Made by a program: the position numbers and the translations under genes. Under the pieces are notes generated by a model. It had not been told where the DNA came from, did not search any database, and saw only the letters and a program-made list of their open reading frames with translations. 64,000 nucleotides of DNA from Hoyosella subflava DQS3-9A1 (GTDB lineage Bacteria > Actinomycetota > Actinomycetes > Mycobacteriales > Mycobacteriaceae): the NCBI RefSeq assembly GCF_000214175.1, contig NC_015564.1:496001-560000 (forward strand), read 5' to 3'. How positions within the stretch are numbered: position 1 is the stretch's first letter; every line of letters begins with the position of its first letter. Below are positions 29,614 through 39,343 of this stretch, piece by piece.

Positions 29614-30155
29614 GAGTCGTACTACTTGGTCCTCCCGGAGCGGGAAAAGGAACGCAGGCAGCGCTCCTGTCGGAGAAGCTCGGCGTCCCGCACATCTCCA
29701 CCGGTGATCTGTTTCGTGCCAACATCGGTCAGGGCACACCGCTAGGCCTTGAGGCGAAGGCCTACACGGATGCGGGCAAGCTCGTTCCGAGTGAGATCAC
29801 CAACCGCATGGTCGAGCAGCGCATCAGCGAGCCCGACGCTGCAAACGGCTTCCTGCTCGATGGCTATCCACGCACGGTCGATCAGGCTGAGGCGCTCGAG
29901 AAGATTCTTGACGATCACGGCACCAAACTCGACGCCGTCGTTTCGTTTGTCGTCGATGAAGATGTCGTCGTTGCACGCATGCTCGAGCGCGGCCGCGTCG
30001 ACGACAACGAGGACGTCATCCGTACCAGGCTGCACGTCTATCGGGATGAGACGGCGCCGCTGCTCGAGCACTACGCCGCCATCGTGAAAACAGTCAATGG
30101 CGTGGGTGACATCGAAGAGATCAACGGGCGCGCAATGGCTGCGCTGCGCAAGTGA
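29610..30155 (+). CDS. adk: Adenylate kinase
   Basis: 181 residues, GTG start overlapping secY. P-loop [14 protein letters not shown]-binding DLFRANI and [13 protein letters not shown]. The short LID form without zinc cysteines is normal in actinobacteria. It interconverts ATP + AMP and 2 ADP in the cytoplasm. Seventeen bases separate it from map. Confidence 0.99.
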   Translation: MRVVLLGPPGAGKGTQAALLSEKLGVPHISTGDLFRANIGQGTPLGLEAKAYTDAGKLVPSEITNRMVEQRISEPDAANGFLLDGYPRTVDQAEALEKILDDHGTKLDAVVSFVVDEDVVVARMLERGRVDDNEDVIRTRLHVYRDETAPLLEHYAAIVKTVNGVGDIEEINGRAMAALRK

Positions 30156-30171
30156 ACAGGGTTCACTGAAC

Positions 30172-30966
30172 GTGCGACTCAGGAAACGCAAGGTAGTTCC
30201 GTTCCGGTCCGCCGGGGAACTCGATGCGATGGCTGCGGCGGGTGCAATTGTCGGCGAGACACTCGTTGCTGTGCGCGACGCCGCAAAGCCCGGCGTGACC
30301 ACCAAGGAACTCGACGAAATCGCCGAAGCAACAATCCGCGCGGCGAATGCTGTGCCGTCCTTCCTTGGCTACCACGGCTTCACGGGTTCCATCTGCGCTT
30401 CGATCAACGAAGAGGTCGTGCATGGAATCCCCGGCAGCCGAGTGATCGAGGCGGGTGACCTCGTCTCGATCGACTGCGGTGCCATCCTCGACGGTTGGCA
30501 CGGGGATTCCGCCTGGACGTTCGGGGTGGGGGCGACCAGCGACGCTGACCGCGACCTCAGTGATGCGACTCGCCTGACGTTGGAAGCGGGTATCGCGGCG
30601 ATGGTGGAGGGGAATCGACTCACCGATGTCTCCTATGCACTTGAAATGGGCACCCGGAAACTCGAACGCGCACATGGCCGGAAGTACGGCATCGTTGATG
30701 GTTACGGTGGCCATGGGATCGGAAACGAGATGCACCTCGATCCGTTCCTGCCCAACGAGGGGGCACCGGGTAAGGGCCCGCATCTGGTGGTTGGGTCGGT
30801 GCTCGCCATTGAGCCGATGCTGACGCTCGGCACCACCGATACTGAAGTTCTGGACGACGAATGGACGGTTGTCACTGCTGACGGGAGTCGTGCTGCGCAC
30901 TGGGAACACACCGTCGCGGTCACAGATGACGGCCCGCGCATCCTGACCTTGCGGCCCCACGACTAG
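30172..30966 (+). CDS. map: Methionine aminopeptidase, type I
   Basis: The GTG at 30172 gives [20 protein letters not shown] and 264 residues; an earlier in-frame ATG lies inside adk and is unlikely. Metal ligands can be seen: Asp in [17 protein letters not shown], His in GHGIGNEMH, Glu in LAIEPML and Glu in HWEHTVAV. It removes the initiator methionine from new proteins. A textbook terminator follows. Confidence 0.98.
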   Translation: MRLRKRKVVPFRSAGELDAMAAAGAIVGETLVAVRDAAKPGVTTKELDEIAEATIRAANAVPSFLGYHGFTGSICASINEEVVHGIPGSRVIEAGDLVSIDCGAILDGWHGDSAWTFGVGATSDADRDLSDATRLTLEAGIAAMVEGNRLTDVSYALEMGTRKLERAHGRKYGIVDGYGGHGIGNEMHLDPFLPNEGAPGKGPHLVVGSVLAIEPMLTLGTTDTEVLDDEWTVVTADGSRAAHWEHTVAVTDDGPRILTLRPHD

Positions 30967-30989
30967 CACGCGGCTTCAGAAACACTGGG

Positions 30990-31035
30990 AAACGGGACAG
31001 ACGCACAGGAGTAACTCCTGAATCTGTCCCGTTTT
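30990..31035. terminator. Rho-independent terminator after map
   Basis: AAACGGGACAGA pairs perfectly with TCTGTCCCGTTT, and inside it CAGGAGT pairs with ACTCCTG. A TTTT follows on the plus strand. This is the clearest terminator in the window and should end the spc-secY-adk-map transcript. Confidence 0.92.
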
Positions 31036-31187
31036 CTGTGCGCCAAATAGAGCGGGTGGCAGCAGTGATTTGGCGCCTTCGCAATTCCTGCGTAGGATGG
31101 TGCGTTGGTGCGTCAAGCGCCTGAGTGGATCAGATGAAATGGTAAACAAAGGGGCCGGGGTGAGCTCTGCCCGGGATCGCGGAGGAC

Positions 31188-31409
31188 ATGGCTAAGAAAG
31201 ACGGGGCCATTGAGGTCGAGGGACGCGTTATCGAACCGCTGCCCAACGCAATGTTCCGAGTTGAGCTGGAAAACGGCCACAAGGTCCTCGCGCACATCAG
31301 CGGAAAGATGCGCCAGCACTACATCAGGATCCTCCCAGAGGATCGCGTAGTGGTGGAGCTCTCGCCGTATGACCTGTCGCGGGGCCGGATCGTCTACCGC
31401 TACAAGTAA
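31188..31409 (+). CDS. infA: Translation initiation factor IF-1
   Basis: 73 residues, [20 protein letters not shown] to GRIVYRYK, the full single OB-fold. It binds the 30S A site during initiation. It starts the alpha-operon segment, about 150 bp after the map terminator, so it should have its own promoter. GGAGGACATGG-type ribosome-binding site (GCGGAGGAC). Confidence 0.99.
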   Translation: MAKKDGAIEVEGRVIEPLPNAMFRVELENGHKVLAHISGKMRQHYIRILPEDRVVVELSPYDLSRGRIVYRYK

Positions 31410-31487
31410 CCAACTGGCTGGCTTCGCCAGCAACCCGCGTGGCGCCTGGTCGCCGCGGGGTGAGACAACCGAACAGATTGGACGGAC

Positions 31488-31601
31488 GTGAAGGTTCAGC
31501 CAAGCGTCAAGAAGATCTGCGACAAGTGTCAGGTCGTACGTCGCAAGGGGCGGGTTTTCGTCATTTGTGACAACCTGCGCCACAAGCAGCGTCAGGGCTG
31601 A
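31488..31601 (+). CDS. rpmJ: 50S ribosomal protein L36
   Basis: 37 residues from [23 protein letters not shown] to RHKQRQG, found by direct translation. It is the zinc-binding form with Cys11, Cys14, Cys27 and His32. Short hairpins (GCTGGC-TTC-GCCAGC at 31417-31431) lie in the gap after infA. Confidence 0.98.
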   Translation: MKVQPSVKKICDKCQVVRRKGRVFVICDNLRHKQRQG

Positions 31602-31785
31602 CCTGACTGCGGGGGCATGACTGCCGCACTTTTCGCGATCTGCTTGCCAGACAGCACACAAGAAGACCTCCCAGCGCCACCTGCCCGATACGCGGGCAGA
31701 CTCCCCTGGAACGGAGGCCGGGGCCCGAGCATCAGCTACGGGACGGACTGGGAGAAGACCTCCGCAAATGAGAGGAAACAGCCGC

Positions 31786-32160
31786 ATGGCACGGCTTGTA
31801 GGCGTCGATCTGCCGCGCGATAAGCGCATGGAGATCGCGCTGACATACATCTTCGGCGTCGGCCGGACCCGCTCCCAGGAGATTCTTACGGCGACGGGCA
31901 TTAGCCCGGACCTCCGCACGAAAGACCTGACTGACGATGATGTCGCGAAGCTCCGCGAATACATCGAAGGGTCTTTCAAGATCGAGGGTGACCTGCGCCG
32001 CGAGGTGCAGGCGAACATTCGCCGAAAGATGGAAATTGGCTCCTACCAGGGTCTGCGGCACCGCCGCGGCCTCCCGGTCCGGGGTCAGCGCACGAAAACT
32101 AACGCGCGCACCCGGAAGGGCCCGAAGAAGACGATCGCCGGTAAGAAGAAGGCAAGGTAA
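31786..32160 (+). CDS. rpsM: 30S ribosomal protein S13
   Basis: 124 residues from the ATG giving [19 protein letters not shown]; an ATG six codons earlier is less likely. Helix-two-turn-helix block [14 protein letters not shown] and the basic tail ([14 protein letters not shown]) are intact. It contacts the P-site tRNA and L5. Confidence 0.98.
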   Translation: MARLVGVDLPRDKRMEIALTYIFGVGRTRSQEILTATGISPDLRTKDLTDDDVAKLREYIEGSFKIEGDLRREVQANIRRKMEIGSYQGLRHRRGLPVRGQRTKTNARTRKGPKKTIAGKKKAR

Positions 32161-32163
32161 GAA

Positions 32164-32577
32164 ATGCCCCCCAAGTCACGAGCGACCGGCGGTAAGAAGG
32201 GCCAGAAGTCCCGCCGCCGCGAAAAGAAGAACATTGCGCATGGTCACGCGCACATCAAGAGCACGTTCAACAACACCATCGTGTCGATCACAGACCCGCA
32301 GGGCAACGTGATCTCCTGGGCTTCCTCAGGTCACGTTGGTTTCAAGGGTTCTCGCAAGTCGACCCCGTTCGCCGCGCAGCTCGCTGCCGAGAACGCGGCA
32401 CGCAAGGCCCAGGACCACGGCATGAAGAAGGTTGACGTCTTCGTGAAGGGCCCCGGTTCCGGCCGCGAGACCGCGATCCGTTCACTGCAGGCCGCTGGCC
32501 TCGAGGTGGGCACGATCTCTGATGTCACGCCACAGCCGCATAACGGCTGCCGTCCGCCGAAACGCCGCCGGGTCTAA
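32164..32577 (+). CDS. rpsK: 30S ribosomal protein S11
   Basis: 137 residues with [19 protein letters not shown], the [19 protein letters not shown] block and the C-terminal [13 protein letters not shown]. Part of the 30S platform at the E site. Three bases after rpsM. Confidence 0.99.
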   Translation: MPPKSRATGGKKGQKSRRREKKNIAHGHAHIKSTFNNTIVSITDPQGNVISWASSGHVGFKGSRKSTPFAAQLAAENAARKAQDHGMKKVDVFVKGPGSGRETAIRSLQAAGLEVGTISDVTPQPHNGCRPPKRRRV

Positions 32578-32597
32578 CAGGAAGGGAAGGTCAAACA

Positions 32598-33203
32598 ATG
32601 GCACGTTATACCGGTCCTGTAACCCGCAAGTCGCGTCGTCTCCGGGTGGACCTCGTTGGTGGTGACCAGGCTTTCGAGCGGCGTCCCTACCCGCCCGGTC
32701 AGCACGGCCGCGCGCGGATCAAGGAGAGCGAGTACCTGCTCCAGCTGCAGGAGAAGCAGAAGGCGCGCTTCACCTACGGCGTGATGGAAAAGCAGTTCCG
32801 CCGCTACTACCAGGAGGCAACACGCCGTTCAGGTAAGACGGGTGAGAACTTGCTCCGCATCCTCGAGACTCGTCTCGACAACGTGGTTTACCGTGCAGGG
32901 TTTGCGCGTACTCGCCGCCAGGCTCGCCAGCTCGTGACTCACGGTCACTTCCTGGTGAACAACCAGCGCGTCGACATTCCGAGCTACCGCGTTTCGCAGT
33001 ACGACATCATCGATGTGCGCCCACAGTCGCTGGAGACCGTTCCGATGCAGCTCGCGAAGGAACTGATCACCGAGCGTCAAGCTCCCGGCTGGCTGCAGGT
33101 TGTCCCATCGAAGCTTCGGATCCTTGTCCACAAGGAGCCCGATCGGGAACAGATCATCGTTCCGCTGCAGGAGCAGTTGATCGTCGAGTTCTACTCGAAG
33201 TAA
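32598..33203 (+). CDS. rpsD: 30S ribosomal protein S4
   Basis: 201 residues, MARYTGPVTRKSRRLRVDL, with the S4 domain (LDNVVYRAGFARTRRQARQL). The N-terminal domain has no cysteines, so it is the zinc-free form. It is a primary 16S rRNA binder. A hairpin separates it from rpoA. Confidence 0.99.
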   Translation: MARYTGPVTRKSRRLRVDLVGGDQAFERRPYPPGQHGRARIKESEYLLQLQEKQKARFTYGVMEKQFRRYYQEATRRSGKTGENLLRILETRLDNVVYRAGFARTRRQARQLVTHGHFLVNNQRVDIPSYRVSQYDIIDVRPQSLETVPMQLAKELITERQAPGWLQVVPSKLRILVHKEPDREQIIVPLQEQLIVEFYSK

Positions 33204-33208
33204 TCGGT

Positions 33209-33241
33209 ATGAGGGGCGTCCCATTCTTGGGCGCCCCTCAT
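33209..33241. terminator. Hairpin between rpsD and rpoA
   Basis: ATGAGGGGCG pairs perfectly with CGCCCCTCAT, with a further CCC/GGG pairing inside, five bases after the rpsD stop and followed by AAAACCC. It may terminate part of the transcripts and set the ratio between ribosomal proteins and RNA polymerase alpha. Confidence 0.75.
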
Positions 33242-33291
33242 AAAACCCTAATCGGCATCAAATAGCGGATGCCAAGGAGGAACAGGAACAC

Positions 33292-34353
33292 ATGCTCATC
33301 TCTCAGCGCCCAGAGCTGACGGAAGAGATCGTCGCCGATAGCCGGTCACGGTTCGTCATCGAGCCGCTCGAGCCGGGATTCGGTTACACCCTCGGCAACT
33401 CCCTTCGCCGGACACTGCTGTCGTCCATTCCGGGCGCGGCCGTAACCAGCATCCGGATCGATGGTGTTCTCCATGAGTTCACCACCGTCCCGGGGGTGAA
33501 GGAAGACGTCACCGAAATCATCCTCAACCTGAAGAGCCTCGTAGTGAGCTCGGAAGAGGATGAGCCTGTCACCATGTACGTGCGCAAGCAGGGCCCCGGA
33601 GCTGTCACCGCTGGTGACATCGTTCCGCCTGCGGGTGTCGAGGTGCACAACCCGGATCTGCACATTGCGACCCTCAACGACAAGGGCCGCTTGGAGATCG
33701 AGCTTGTGGTAGAGCGTGGCCGTGGCTACGTTCCAGCGCTGCAGAACAAGGCCACCGGTGCCGAGATCGGGCGTATCCCGATGGACGCGATTTACTCGCC
33801 AGTCCTGAAGGTCACGTACAAGGTCGAGGCGACCCGTGTCGAGCAGCGCACCGACTTCGACCGTCTCATCGTTGACGTTGAGACGAAGAACTCGATCAGC
33901 CCGCGTGACTCCGTTGCTTCGGCAGGCAAGACACTCGTCGAGCTGTTCGGCCTGTGCCGTGAGCTGAACGTGGAGTCCGAGGGCATCGAGATCGGGCCGT
34001 CACCGCAGGAAGCTGATCACATCGCCGCATACGCGATGCCGATCGAGCAGCTCGATCTCACCGTCCGTTCGTACAACTGCCTCAAGCGTGAAGGTGTACA
34101 CACGGTCGGCGAGCTGGTGAGCCGCACGGAGTCTGACCTCCTTGATATCCGCAACTTCGGGCAGAAGTCCATCGACGAGGTGAAGGTCAAGCTTCACACG
34201 CTCGGTCTTTCGCTCAAGGACAGCCCTGGACCGTTCGATCCTTCGGCGGTCGCTGGGTACGACGCGAGCACGGGGACATGGCGCGACACCGACGCTGACG
34301 GCGACGGTGACTATGCCGCTGAGCAGGACTACGCCGAAACAGAACAGCTTTAA
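33292..34353 (+). CDS. rpoA: DNA-directed RNA polymerase subunit alpha
   Basis: 353 residues. The N-terminal dimerisation domain ([20 protein letters not shown]) and the C-terminal domain that binds UP elements and activators ([32 protein letters not shown]) are intact. A Tyr/Asp/Glu-rich acidic tail ends the protein, as in related genera. AAGGAGGAACAGGAACAC precedes the ATG. Confidence 0.99.
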   Translation: MLISQRPELTEEIVADSRSRFVIEPLEPGFGYTLGNSLRRTLLSSIPGAAVTSIRIDGVLHEFTTVPGVKEDVTEIILNLKSLVVSSEEDEPVTMYVRKQGPGAVTAGDIVPPAGVEVHNPDLHIATLNDKGRLEIELVVERGRGYVPALQNKATGAEIGRIPMDAIYSPVLKVTYKVEATRVEQRTDFDRLIVDVETKNSISPRDSVASAGKTLVELFGLCRELNVESEGIEIGPSPQEADHIAAYAMPIEQLDLTVRSYNCLKREGVHTVGELVSRTESDLLDIRNFGQKSIDEVKVKLHTLGLSLKDSPGPFDPSAVAGYDASTGTWRDTDADGDGDYAAEQDYAETEQL

Positions 34354-34413
34354 TTCACTTTCACCCGCCCTCGGTGGACTGACCGGGTCGGGCGATCTTA
34401 GAGGAGCATCACC

Positions 34414-35025
34414 ATGCCCAAGCCCACCAAGGGGCCGCGCCTTGGCGGCTCAGCGTCGCATCAGAAGCTGATGCTGGCTAACCTCGCAACGTCACTGTTC
34501 GAGCATGGCCGCATCACCACCACCGAGGCCAAGGCCCGGCGGCTGCGTCCGTTCGCGGAGAAGCTTGTCACCCACGCGAAAAAGGGCGGACTCGCCCATC
34601 GTCGTGAGGTGCTGAAGACGATCCGCGACAAGGACGTCGTCCACAAGCTCTTCGCCGAAATTGGCCCGCACTTTGCTGAGCGTGACGGTGGCTACACCCG
34701 CATCGTCAAGACGCTGCCACGCAAGGGCGACAACGCCCCGATGGCAGTGATCGAACTCGTCAAGGAGCAGACCGTCTCGTCCGAGGCGGACCGCGCTCGC
34801 CGCGTGGCCGCTTCGCAGAGCGCCCCTGCAGCTGCACCAGTTTCTGAGGCTACGGCCGAAGAGACAGTGACAGTGGAGAACCCTGCCGAGGAGGCCGTGG
34901 ATGCGGCTGACGACGCAGCTGTCGAGAATGCGGAAGAGGTCGTCGACGCTCTCGAGGATCAGAACGCAACCGCCGCGGACGCTACCGAGGCTGCCGAGGT
35001 TAGCGACGCTGACGAGTCCAAGTAA
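34414..35025 (+). CDS. rplQ: 50S ribosomal protein L17 with long acidic tail
   Basis: 203 residues. The first 120 form L17 ([56 protein letters not shown]). About 80 further residues are Ala/Glu/Asp-rich and likely disordered, an extension also known in other actinobacteria. It lies next to the tunnel exit. Last gene of the alpha operon; a hairpin follows just inside truA. Confidence 0.98.
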   Translation: MPKPTKGPRLGGSASHQKLMLANLATSLFEHGRITTTEAKARRLRPFAEKLVTHAKKGGLAHRREVLKTIRDKDVVHKLFAEIGPHFAERDGGYTRIVKTLPRKGDNAPMAVIELVKEQTVSSEADRARRVAASQSAPAAAPVSEATAEETVTVENPAEEAVDAADDAAVENAEEVVDALEDQNATAADATEAAEVSDADESK

Positions 35026-35038
35026 GGACAGCATCGGC

Positions 35039-35938
35039 GTGACACCTGAAGAAGTTCAGGAAGGAAAGCCCGCCTCCCCAGTTGGGGATGGCGGGCTTTC
35101 CGCTGTCCGGCTGCGGCTCGATATCGCCTACGACGGAACAGGCTTCGCCGGCTGGGCACGACAGCGCGACCAACGGACCGTGGCGGGTGTGCTCGAAGAG
35201 GCGCTGTCGCTCGTGTTGCGGACACCAATCGAACTGACATGCGCTGGCCGCACAGACGCGGGCGTCCATGCAGCCGGACAGGTGGCGCACATGGACGTGC
35301 CCGCAACGGTTGTGCCCGAGGATCTTTCACGGCTCGTGCGCCGATTCGCCCGGTTGCTGCCGGTAGACGTGCGGATCACCGATATTACGGTGGCCCACCC
35401 CGCCTTTGACGCGAGATTTTCCGCGATGCGGCGCCACTACCAGTACCGCGTCAGTACCGCGCCGTACGGCGCGGAACCAGTGCGGGCGCGTGACACGCTC
35501 GCATGGCCGCGAAAACTCGACACAGAGCGCATCGGGGCCGCTGCCCGGCACCTCGTGGGCCTGCACGATTTTGCGGCGTTCTGCCGGCATCGCGAGGGCG
35601 CCACGACGGTGCGGGAGATTCAGCGCCTGGACTGGGTAAAGTCCGGCGACCTGCATGTCGCACATGTCAGCGCTGACGCGTTCTGCTGGTCTATGGTGCG
35701 CAGCCTGGTGGGCGCACTCCTCGCGGTGGGCGAGGGGCGCCGCGACCCCGAGTGGATACGGTTTCTGCTAAGCGAGCGTGCGCGCGCCAGTTCCGTCACC
35801 GTTGCTCCTGCGCACGGACTGAGCCTCGTCCGGGTTGACTATCCACCCGACGACGAACTCCGGGCGCGTTCTGAAGCTACCCGGCGTGTGCGTGAACCCG
35901 TCTCGCTCGCGGACCCTCAGATTCCGGCTGAGAACTGA
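35039..35938 (+). CDS. truA: tRNA pseudouridine(38-40) synthase
   Basis: The only usable in-frame start before the conserved [17 protein letters not shown] block is GTG at 35039, giving 299 residues. The catalytic Asp is in [11 protein letters not shown]. TruA modifies the anticodon stem-loop of several tRNAs. Codons 9-21 lie on a near-perfect hairpin that looks like the rplQ terminator, so the first 22 residues are a non-conserved leader. The 3' end overlaps the convergent eccE by 62 bp. Confidence 0.93.
   Translation: MTPEEVQEGKPASPVGDGGLSAVRLRLDIAYDGTGFAGWARQRDQRTVAGVLEEALSLVLRTPIELTCAGRTDAGVHAAGQVAHMDVPATVVPEDLSRLVRRFARLLPVDVRITDITVAHPAFDARFSAMRRHYQYRVSTAPYGAEPVRARDTLAWPRKLDTERIGAAARHLVGLHDFAAFCRHREGATTVREIQRLDWVKSGDLHVAHVSADAFCWSMVRSLVGALLAVGEGRRDPEWIRFLLSERARASSVTVAPAHGLSLVRVDYPPDDELRARSEATRRVREPVSLADPQIPAEN
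35063..35101. terminator. Strong hairpin at the rplQ/truA junction, inside the truA reading frame
   Basis: GGAAAGCCCGCC (35063-35074) pairs perfectly with GGCGGGCTTTCC (35090-35101), and TCCCCA with TGGGGA inside it, giving about 18 bp of stem with a two-base loop. It lies 38 bases after the rplQ stop and 24 bases after the truA start codon. Shape and place fit an intrinsic terminator or attenuator. Confidence 0.8.
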
Positions 35939-37613
35939 TCGTCCGGCCCGTACTGCCCGGATGGGTGAGGTAATCCATCTCTTCTGGGTAGGTCACGATG
36001 CTGAGGTCGAGGTGACGGCCTCCGATCGTGACACGTAACTGACTGGCGGCGTGCCGGGACTGTTCGATGGTGACGTCCGCTTCGGGCCGCGGGGAATCGA
36101 CTTCGCGGTCATGCGCGGTGCCGTCAACGGGCATCCCGCGAACCTCGAGGATGGTGATGCCAGGCTGGCGCGCCAGGTGGTAGTCCGGGTCGTCCACCAC
36201 GAGTAAGCGGTGTGTTTCAGTCGCAGGGGCCACCCATGGCTGTTCGGCGAAGGCGATGATCCCGGGTTTTTGGGTGAGTCTCCGGTTTGGTATGAGCGGC
36301 GCCCAAACGTGTGGCCGATTCGTCGCGATGCGAACGTGCGCACCAGCGGCGACGGCGCGTATGACGACTTGCTGCACTAGCTGGATGCGGCCTGCGACCA
36401 TGGCGTACCGGACAGAACTAGATGCGAGTGGAATTGTGATCGCACGCCCCATCTGGTCTGTGCCGATGAGTTGGCCGCACCCTCCGGCCGGTATGTGGAG
36501 GCTCGGTAATTTGTCTGCCGGGAATCGCGCTCGTCCGAGGGTGCCGGACATCGTGGCGGCGTCACCAGATCCGAGCGGTAGCAGGATCTGATGGACGAGA
36601 TCGCCGTGTCCGGAAAGCGGCACGGCGTGCGCGACTGGGATCGGTGTTCGTTTCACATCTGGTGCGGACGCATGGCCAGCTACCGCCGCGACGCCGTACC
36701 GAGCTTCGGTGCAATTGGCGTTCTCTCGCACGCGGCGTAGCTGAAGGGTCAGTGCCGTGAGCGAAGTGGCAGGTTGCCACACTGGCAGCATCTGCTCGGG
36801 GCTAAGCCCCGGAGCGCCCAGGGCGTAGATGCGATCAAATCGCGGAGCGCTCCGGCCTATGCGTTCGATGTCCGCAGCGGTCAATGGCGTGGTTCCGAAG
36901 CCTTCGGATGCTAATTGTCGCTGTGCGCGAACCGCGGTTACCGCGAGCGCTTGACCGATCCCGGCATCGCCACCACCGCGCCGCTGGATCTCACGCCACG
37001 AATCCAGTGTGTCGAGGCGTAGCACGATCCAGGTGCGCCGGTGACTGGCGGCGGGCAGCGGTGCGATGAGACGGGCGTAATGCTGGCCGATCGGGTGATC
37101 GGTGGTGCTCTTGAGTCCGTGGGTAACGACGTCGATACCACTGAGCGCGAATCCGTACTGGTCGAGGAGCTTCGAGAGGGCTCTCATGGGCACAGCGGTC
37201 TCACCGGCGTACGAGTCACGACCGAACGCGGCGGGCATTAGTGGCGCGCTGGTGATCTCGAGGATTGCGGCACTGGAGGTGCCGCGACAGTGTATTCCGA
37301 TGGCAGTTGCGCCGGGTGCCTCAATGCCGGTGACCTGGCTGAGCGGCACGCTGAACACACGGCCGATCGGATCGGGGTCCTCGGCATACGCCTTCGCGTG
37401 AGCAGTGAGAGGCGCAGCCGCCCAGTCGATTAAGAGCCGTCCGCGCCACGTCGCAAGACACAGGATTGCGAGCAGCACCGCGCCGCTCACCATTGTGACC
37501 GACGGCAACTTCACGATTGTGCCTGTCACGATGGCCCAGAGCACTGCGATCTGCGCGGCCACCATGCCCCGGATGGGTACACGCTGAAGCACGCGCGCGA
37601 TGTGAACGTCCAT
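35877..37613 (-). CDS. eccE: Type VII secretion protein EccE
   Basis: 578 residues. Two adjacent N-terminal membrane segments ([19 protein letters not shown] and [17 protein letters not shown]) followed by a long cytoplasmic part with the EccE pattern ([14 protein letters not shown], then the [16 protein letters not shown] and [10 protein letters not shown] blocks). EccE sits at the edge of the ESX membrane complex. It is divergent from eccB, with about 160 bp between the starts, and convergent with truA, whose end it overlaps. No EccC, EccD, MycP or Esx gene is in the window. Confidence 0.85.
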   Translation of the reverse strand: MDVHIARVLQRVPIRGMVAAQIAVLWAIVTGTIVKLPSVTMVSGAVLLAILCLATWRGRLLIDWAAAPLTAHAKAYAEDPDPIGRVFSVPLSQVTGIEAPGATAIGIHCRGTSSAAILEITSAPLMPAAFGRDSYAGETAVPMRALSKLLDQYGFALSGIDVVTHGLKSTTDHPIGQHYARLIAPLPAASHRRTWIVLRLDTLDSWREIQRRGGGDAGIGQALAVTAVRAQRQLASEGFGTTPLTAADIERIGRSAPRFDRIYALGAPGLSPEQMLPVWQPATSLTALTLQLRRVRENANCTEARYGVAAVAGHASAPDVKRTPIPVAHAVPLSGHGDLVHQILLPLGSGDAATMSGTLGRARFPADKLPSLHIPAGGCGQLIGTDQMGRAITIPLASSSVRYAMVAGRIQLVQQVVIRAVAAGAHVRIATNRPHVWAPLIPNRRLTQKPGIIAFAEQPWVAPATETHRLLVVDDPDYHLARQPGITILEVRGMPVDGTAHDREVDSPRPEADVTIEQSRHAASQLRVTIGGRHLDLSIVTYPEEMDYLTHPGSTGRTISSQPESEGPRARRVHAHAG

Positions 37614-37771
37614 GTCCCCCCAATCAATGGCGGCACTCGCCCGCGCGGCCTGGACGTTGACCTGCGCGAATGGAAAAACGCCCCCCAGCGTTCTACCCTG
37701 CTACGAGTGTGCCCCGTTTGGGGGAATTATCGGGGTTCACAGGCTTGTACCGCAAGTTCAGGGGAGGAACA

Positions 37772-39205
37772 GTGGCGGGCCATGTGACTACGCGTACCCA
37801 AGTCAGTGGGTATCGCTTCCTGTTACGGCGTATGGAGCATGCGCTTATCCGCAAGGATGCGCGCATGCTCAGTGATCCGCTCCGATCGCAGAATCGGGCG
37901 CTCGCGGTCGGATTGGTCATCGCGATGCTCGGAATCGCTGGTGCTGGTGTCCTCGCGGTGCTGTGGCCCCAGGACAAGGTTCGTGACGCATCGATCGCGG
38001 TGGGGCGGGATTCGGGCGCAATGTTCGTGCGCGTCGACGACGTGTTCCACCCGGTGCTCAATCTCGCCTCGGCGAGGCTGATTCTCGACAACGCAGCCGA
38101 GCCAGCGATGGTCAGTGAAGATGACCTGGCGAAGTATCCGCGTGGACCATTGCTTGGTATTCCGGGTGCCCCGCAGACGTTGCGGGTAGACGCAGCCACA
38201 GGTGGTGCGTGGACGGTGTGTGATTCGTTGCCTGGAGGCGCGGGCGGGCGGCCGGAGAGCATCCGTACGGCGGTGATTGCGGGTGATCCGGTGCTCGCCG
38301 ATGTGCGAGCATTTGGTGACCGCGACGCCCTGCTCGTACGGCGTGACGAGCAGGATTTTCTTATTTACGACGGCGTCCGTGCGCGAGTGGACCTCTCGGA
38401 TCTCGCGGTGGTGCGTGCGTACGGGCTGGAGGGTGTGCAGCCGCGGCCAGTGAGCGCGGGACTACTCAATGCGGTGCCCGAAGTGCCGCCGCTCGCCCCG
38501 CCTGTGATCGAAGGGAACGACGAGCCTTCTGCTCACTTCAGCGGACGGAAAGTCGGCTCGGTGGTGCGCGTTAACCAGGCTGGCCGTTCCCAGCACTACG
38601 TTATCGTCCGCGATGGCGTCCAGCCGGTAGGGGAGGCGATCGCGGATCTGCTTCGATTCGCTGATTCCCTGGGTGCTGGTGAGATCCCTGTTGTACCACC
38701 GGATGCGCTGAAGCGTGTACCGCCGCGCGAGGACCTTCCGATCGATGCGTATCCAGCTGTCGCGCCCACCGTGATCGACGCTCCTGTCGCTTGCCTGTCC
38801 TGGACGCCGGTAGATGGCAGCGCTGCCCTCAAGGTCCTCGCGGGAGCTGCGCTGCCCGTTCCGGACGACGCTCAGTTGGTACAGCGCGTCAGTGAGGCTC
38901 ATGCTGACGAAATGCTCGCCGACGAGGTATACGTCGCACCAGGCGGTGGCCGGTTTGTGCACCCTGTAGGCACTGCCGGTGCGAAGCTGGCGCTTCCCTC
39001 GGGTACTCCGGTCTACGTCTCGGATACGGGAGTGCGATTCGGGATCCCCTCCGCCGCAGAAGCGGCAGCGCTCGGGCTCGAGTCCGATTCGGCGCCCGCT
39101 CCCGGGCCGATTCTCCGGCTCCTCACCCCGGGGCCGCCGCTCGGCCGCGATGAAGCACTCGTTGCGCATGACAGTGTCCCGGGGGCCGTGCTGCCGGACC
39201 AGTGA
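37772..39205 (+). CDS. eccB: Type VII secretion protein EccB
   Basis: The GTG at 37772, after GGGGAGGAACA, gives MAGHVTTRTQVSGYRFLLRRMEHAL-type family start (477 residues). One membrane segment near 45-66 (ALAVGLVIAMLGIAGAGVLAV) is followed by the large extracytoplasmic domain with repeats typical of EccB (two Cys near 145 and 337). EccB is an ATPase-associated core component of the ESX membrane pore. In mycobacteria the ESX-4 locus also lies near truA/rplQ, which fits ESX-4 ancestry. Confidence 0.92.
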   Translation: MAGHVTTRTQVSGYRFLLRRMEHALIRKDARMLSDPLRSQNRALAVGLVIAMLGIAGAGVLAVLWPQDKVRDASIAVGRDSGAMFVRVDDVFHPVLNLASARLILDNAAEPAMVSEDDLAKYPRGPLLGIPGAPQTLRVDAATGGAWTVCDSLPGGAGGRPESIRTAVIAGDPVLADVRAFGDRDALLVRRDEQDFLIYDGVRARVDLSDLAVVRAYGLEGVQPRPVSAGLLNAVPEVPPLAPPVIEGNDEPSAHFSGRKVGSVVRVNQAGRSQHYVIVRDGVQPVGEAIADLLRFADSLGAGEIPVVPPDALKRVPPREDLPIDAYPAVAPTVIDAPVACLSWTPVDGSAALKVLAGAALPVPDDAQLVQRVSEAHADEMLADEVYVAPGGGRFVHPVGTAGAKLALPSGTPVYVSDTGVRFGIPSAAEAAALGLESDSAPAPGPILRLLTPGPPLGRDEALVAHDSVPGAVLPDQ

Positions 39206-39343
39206 GCCCGGATCAGCCGATTCGTTAACCGCAATTAGAAAGTGCATGCTATCTTTCTCTGTGATCAATGTCATTTCGAGATTGCATTGTGATCCACTTG
39301 AGAGATGGCCCGGCCGATCTGGGCCCAGAAGTAAGGCGGAGCG

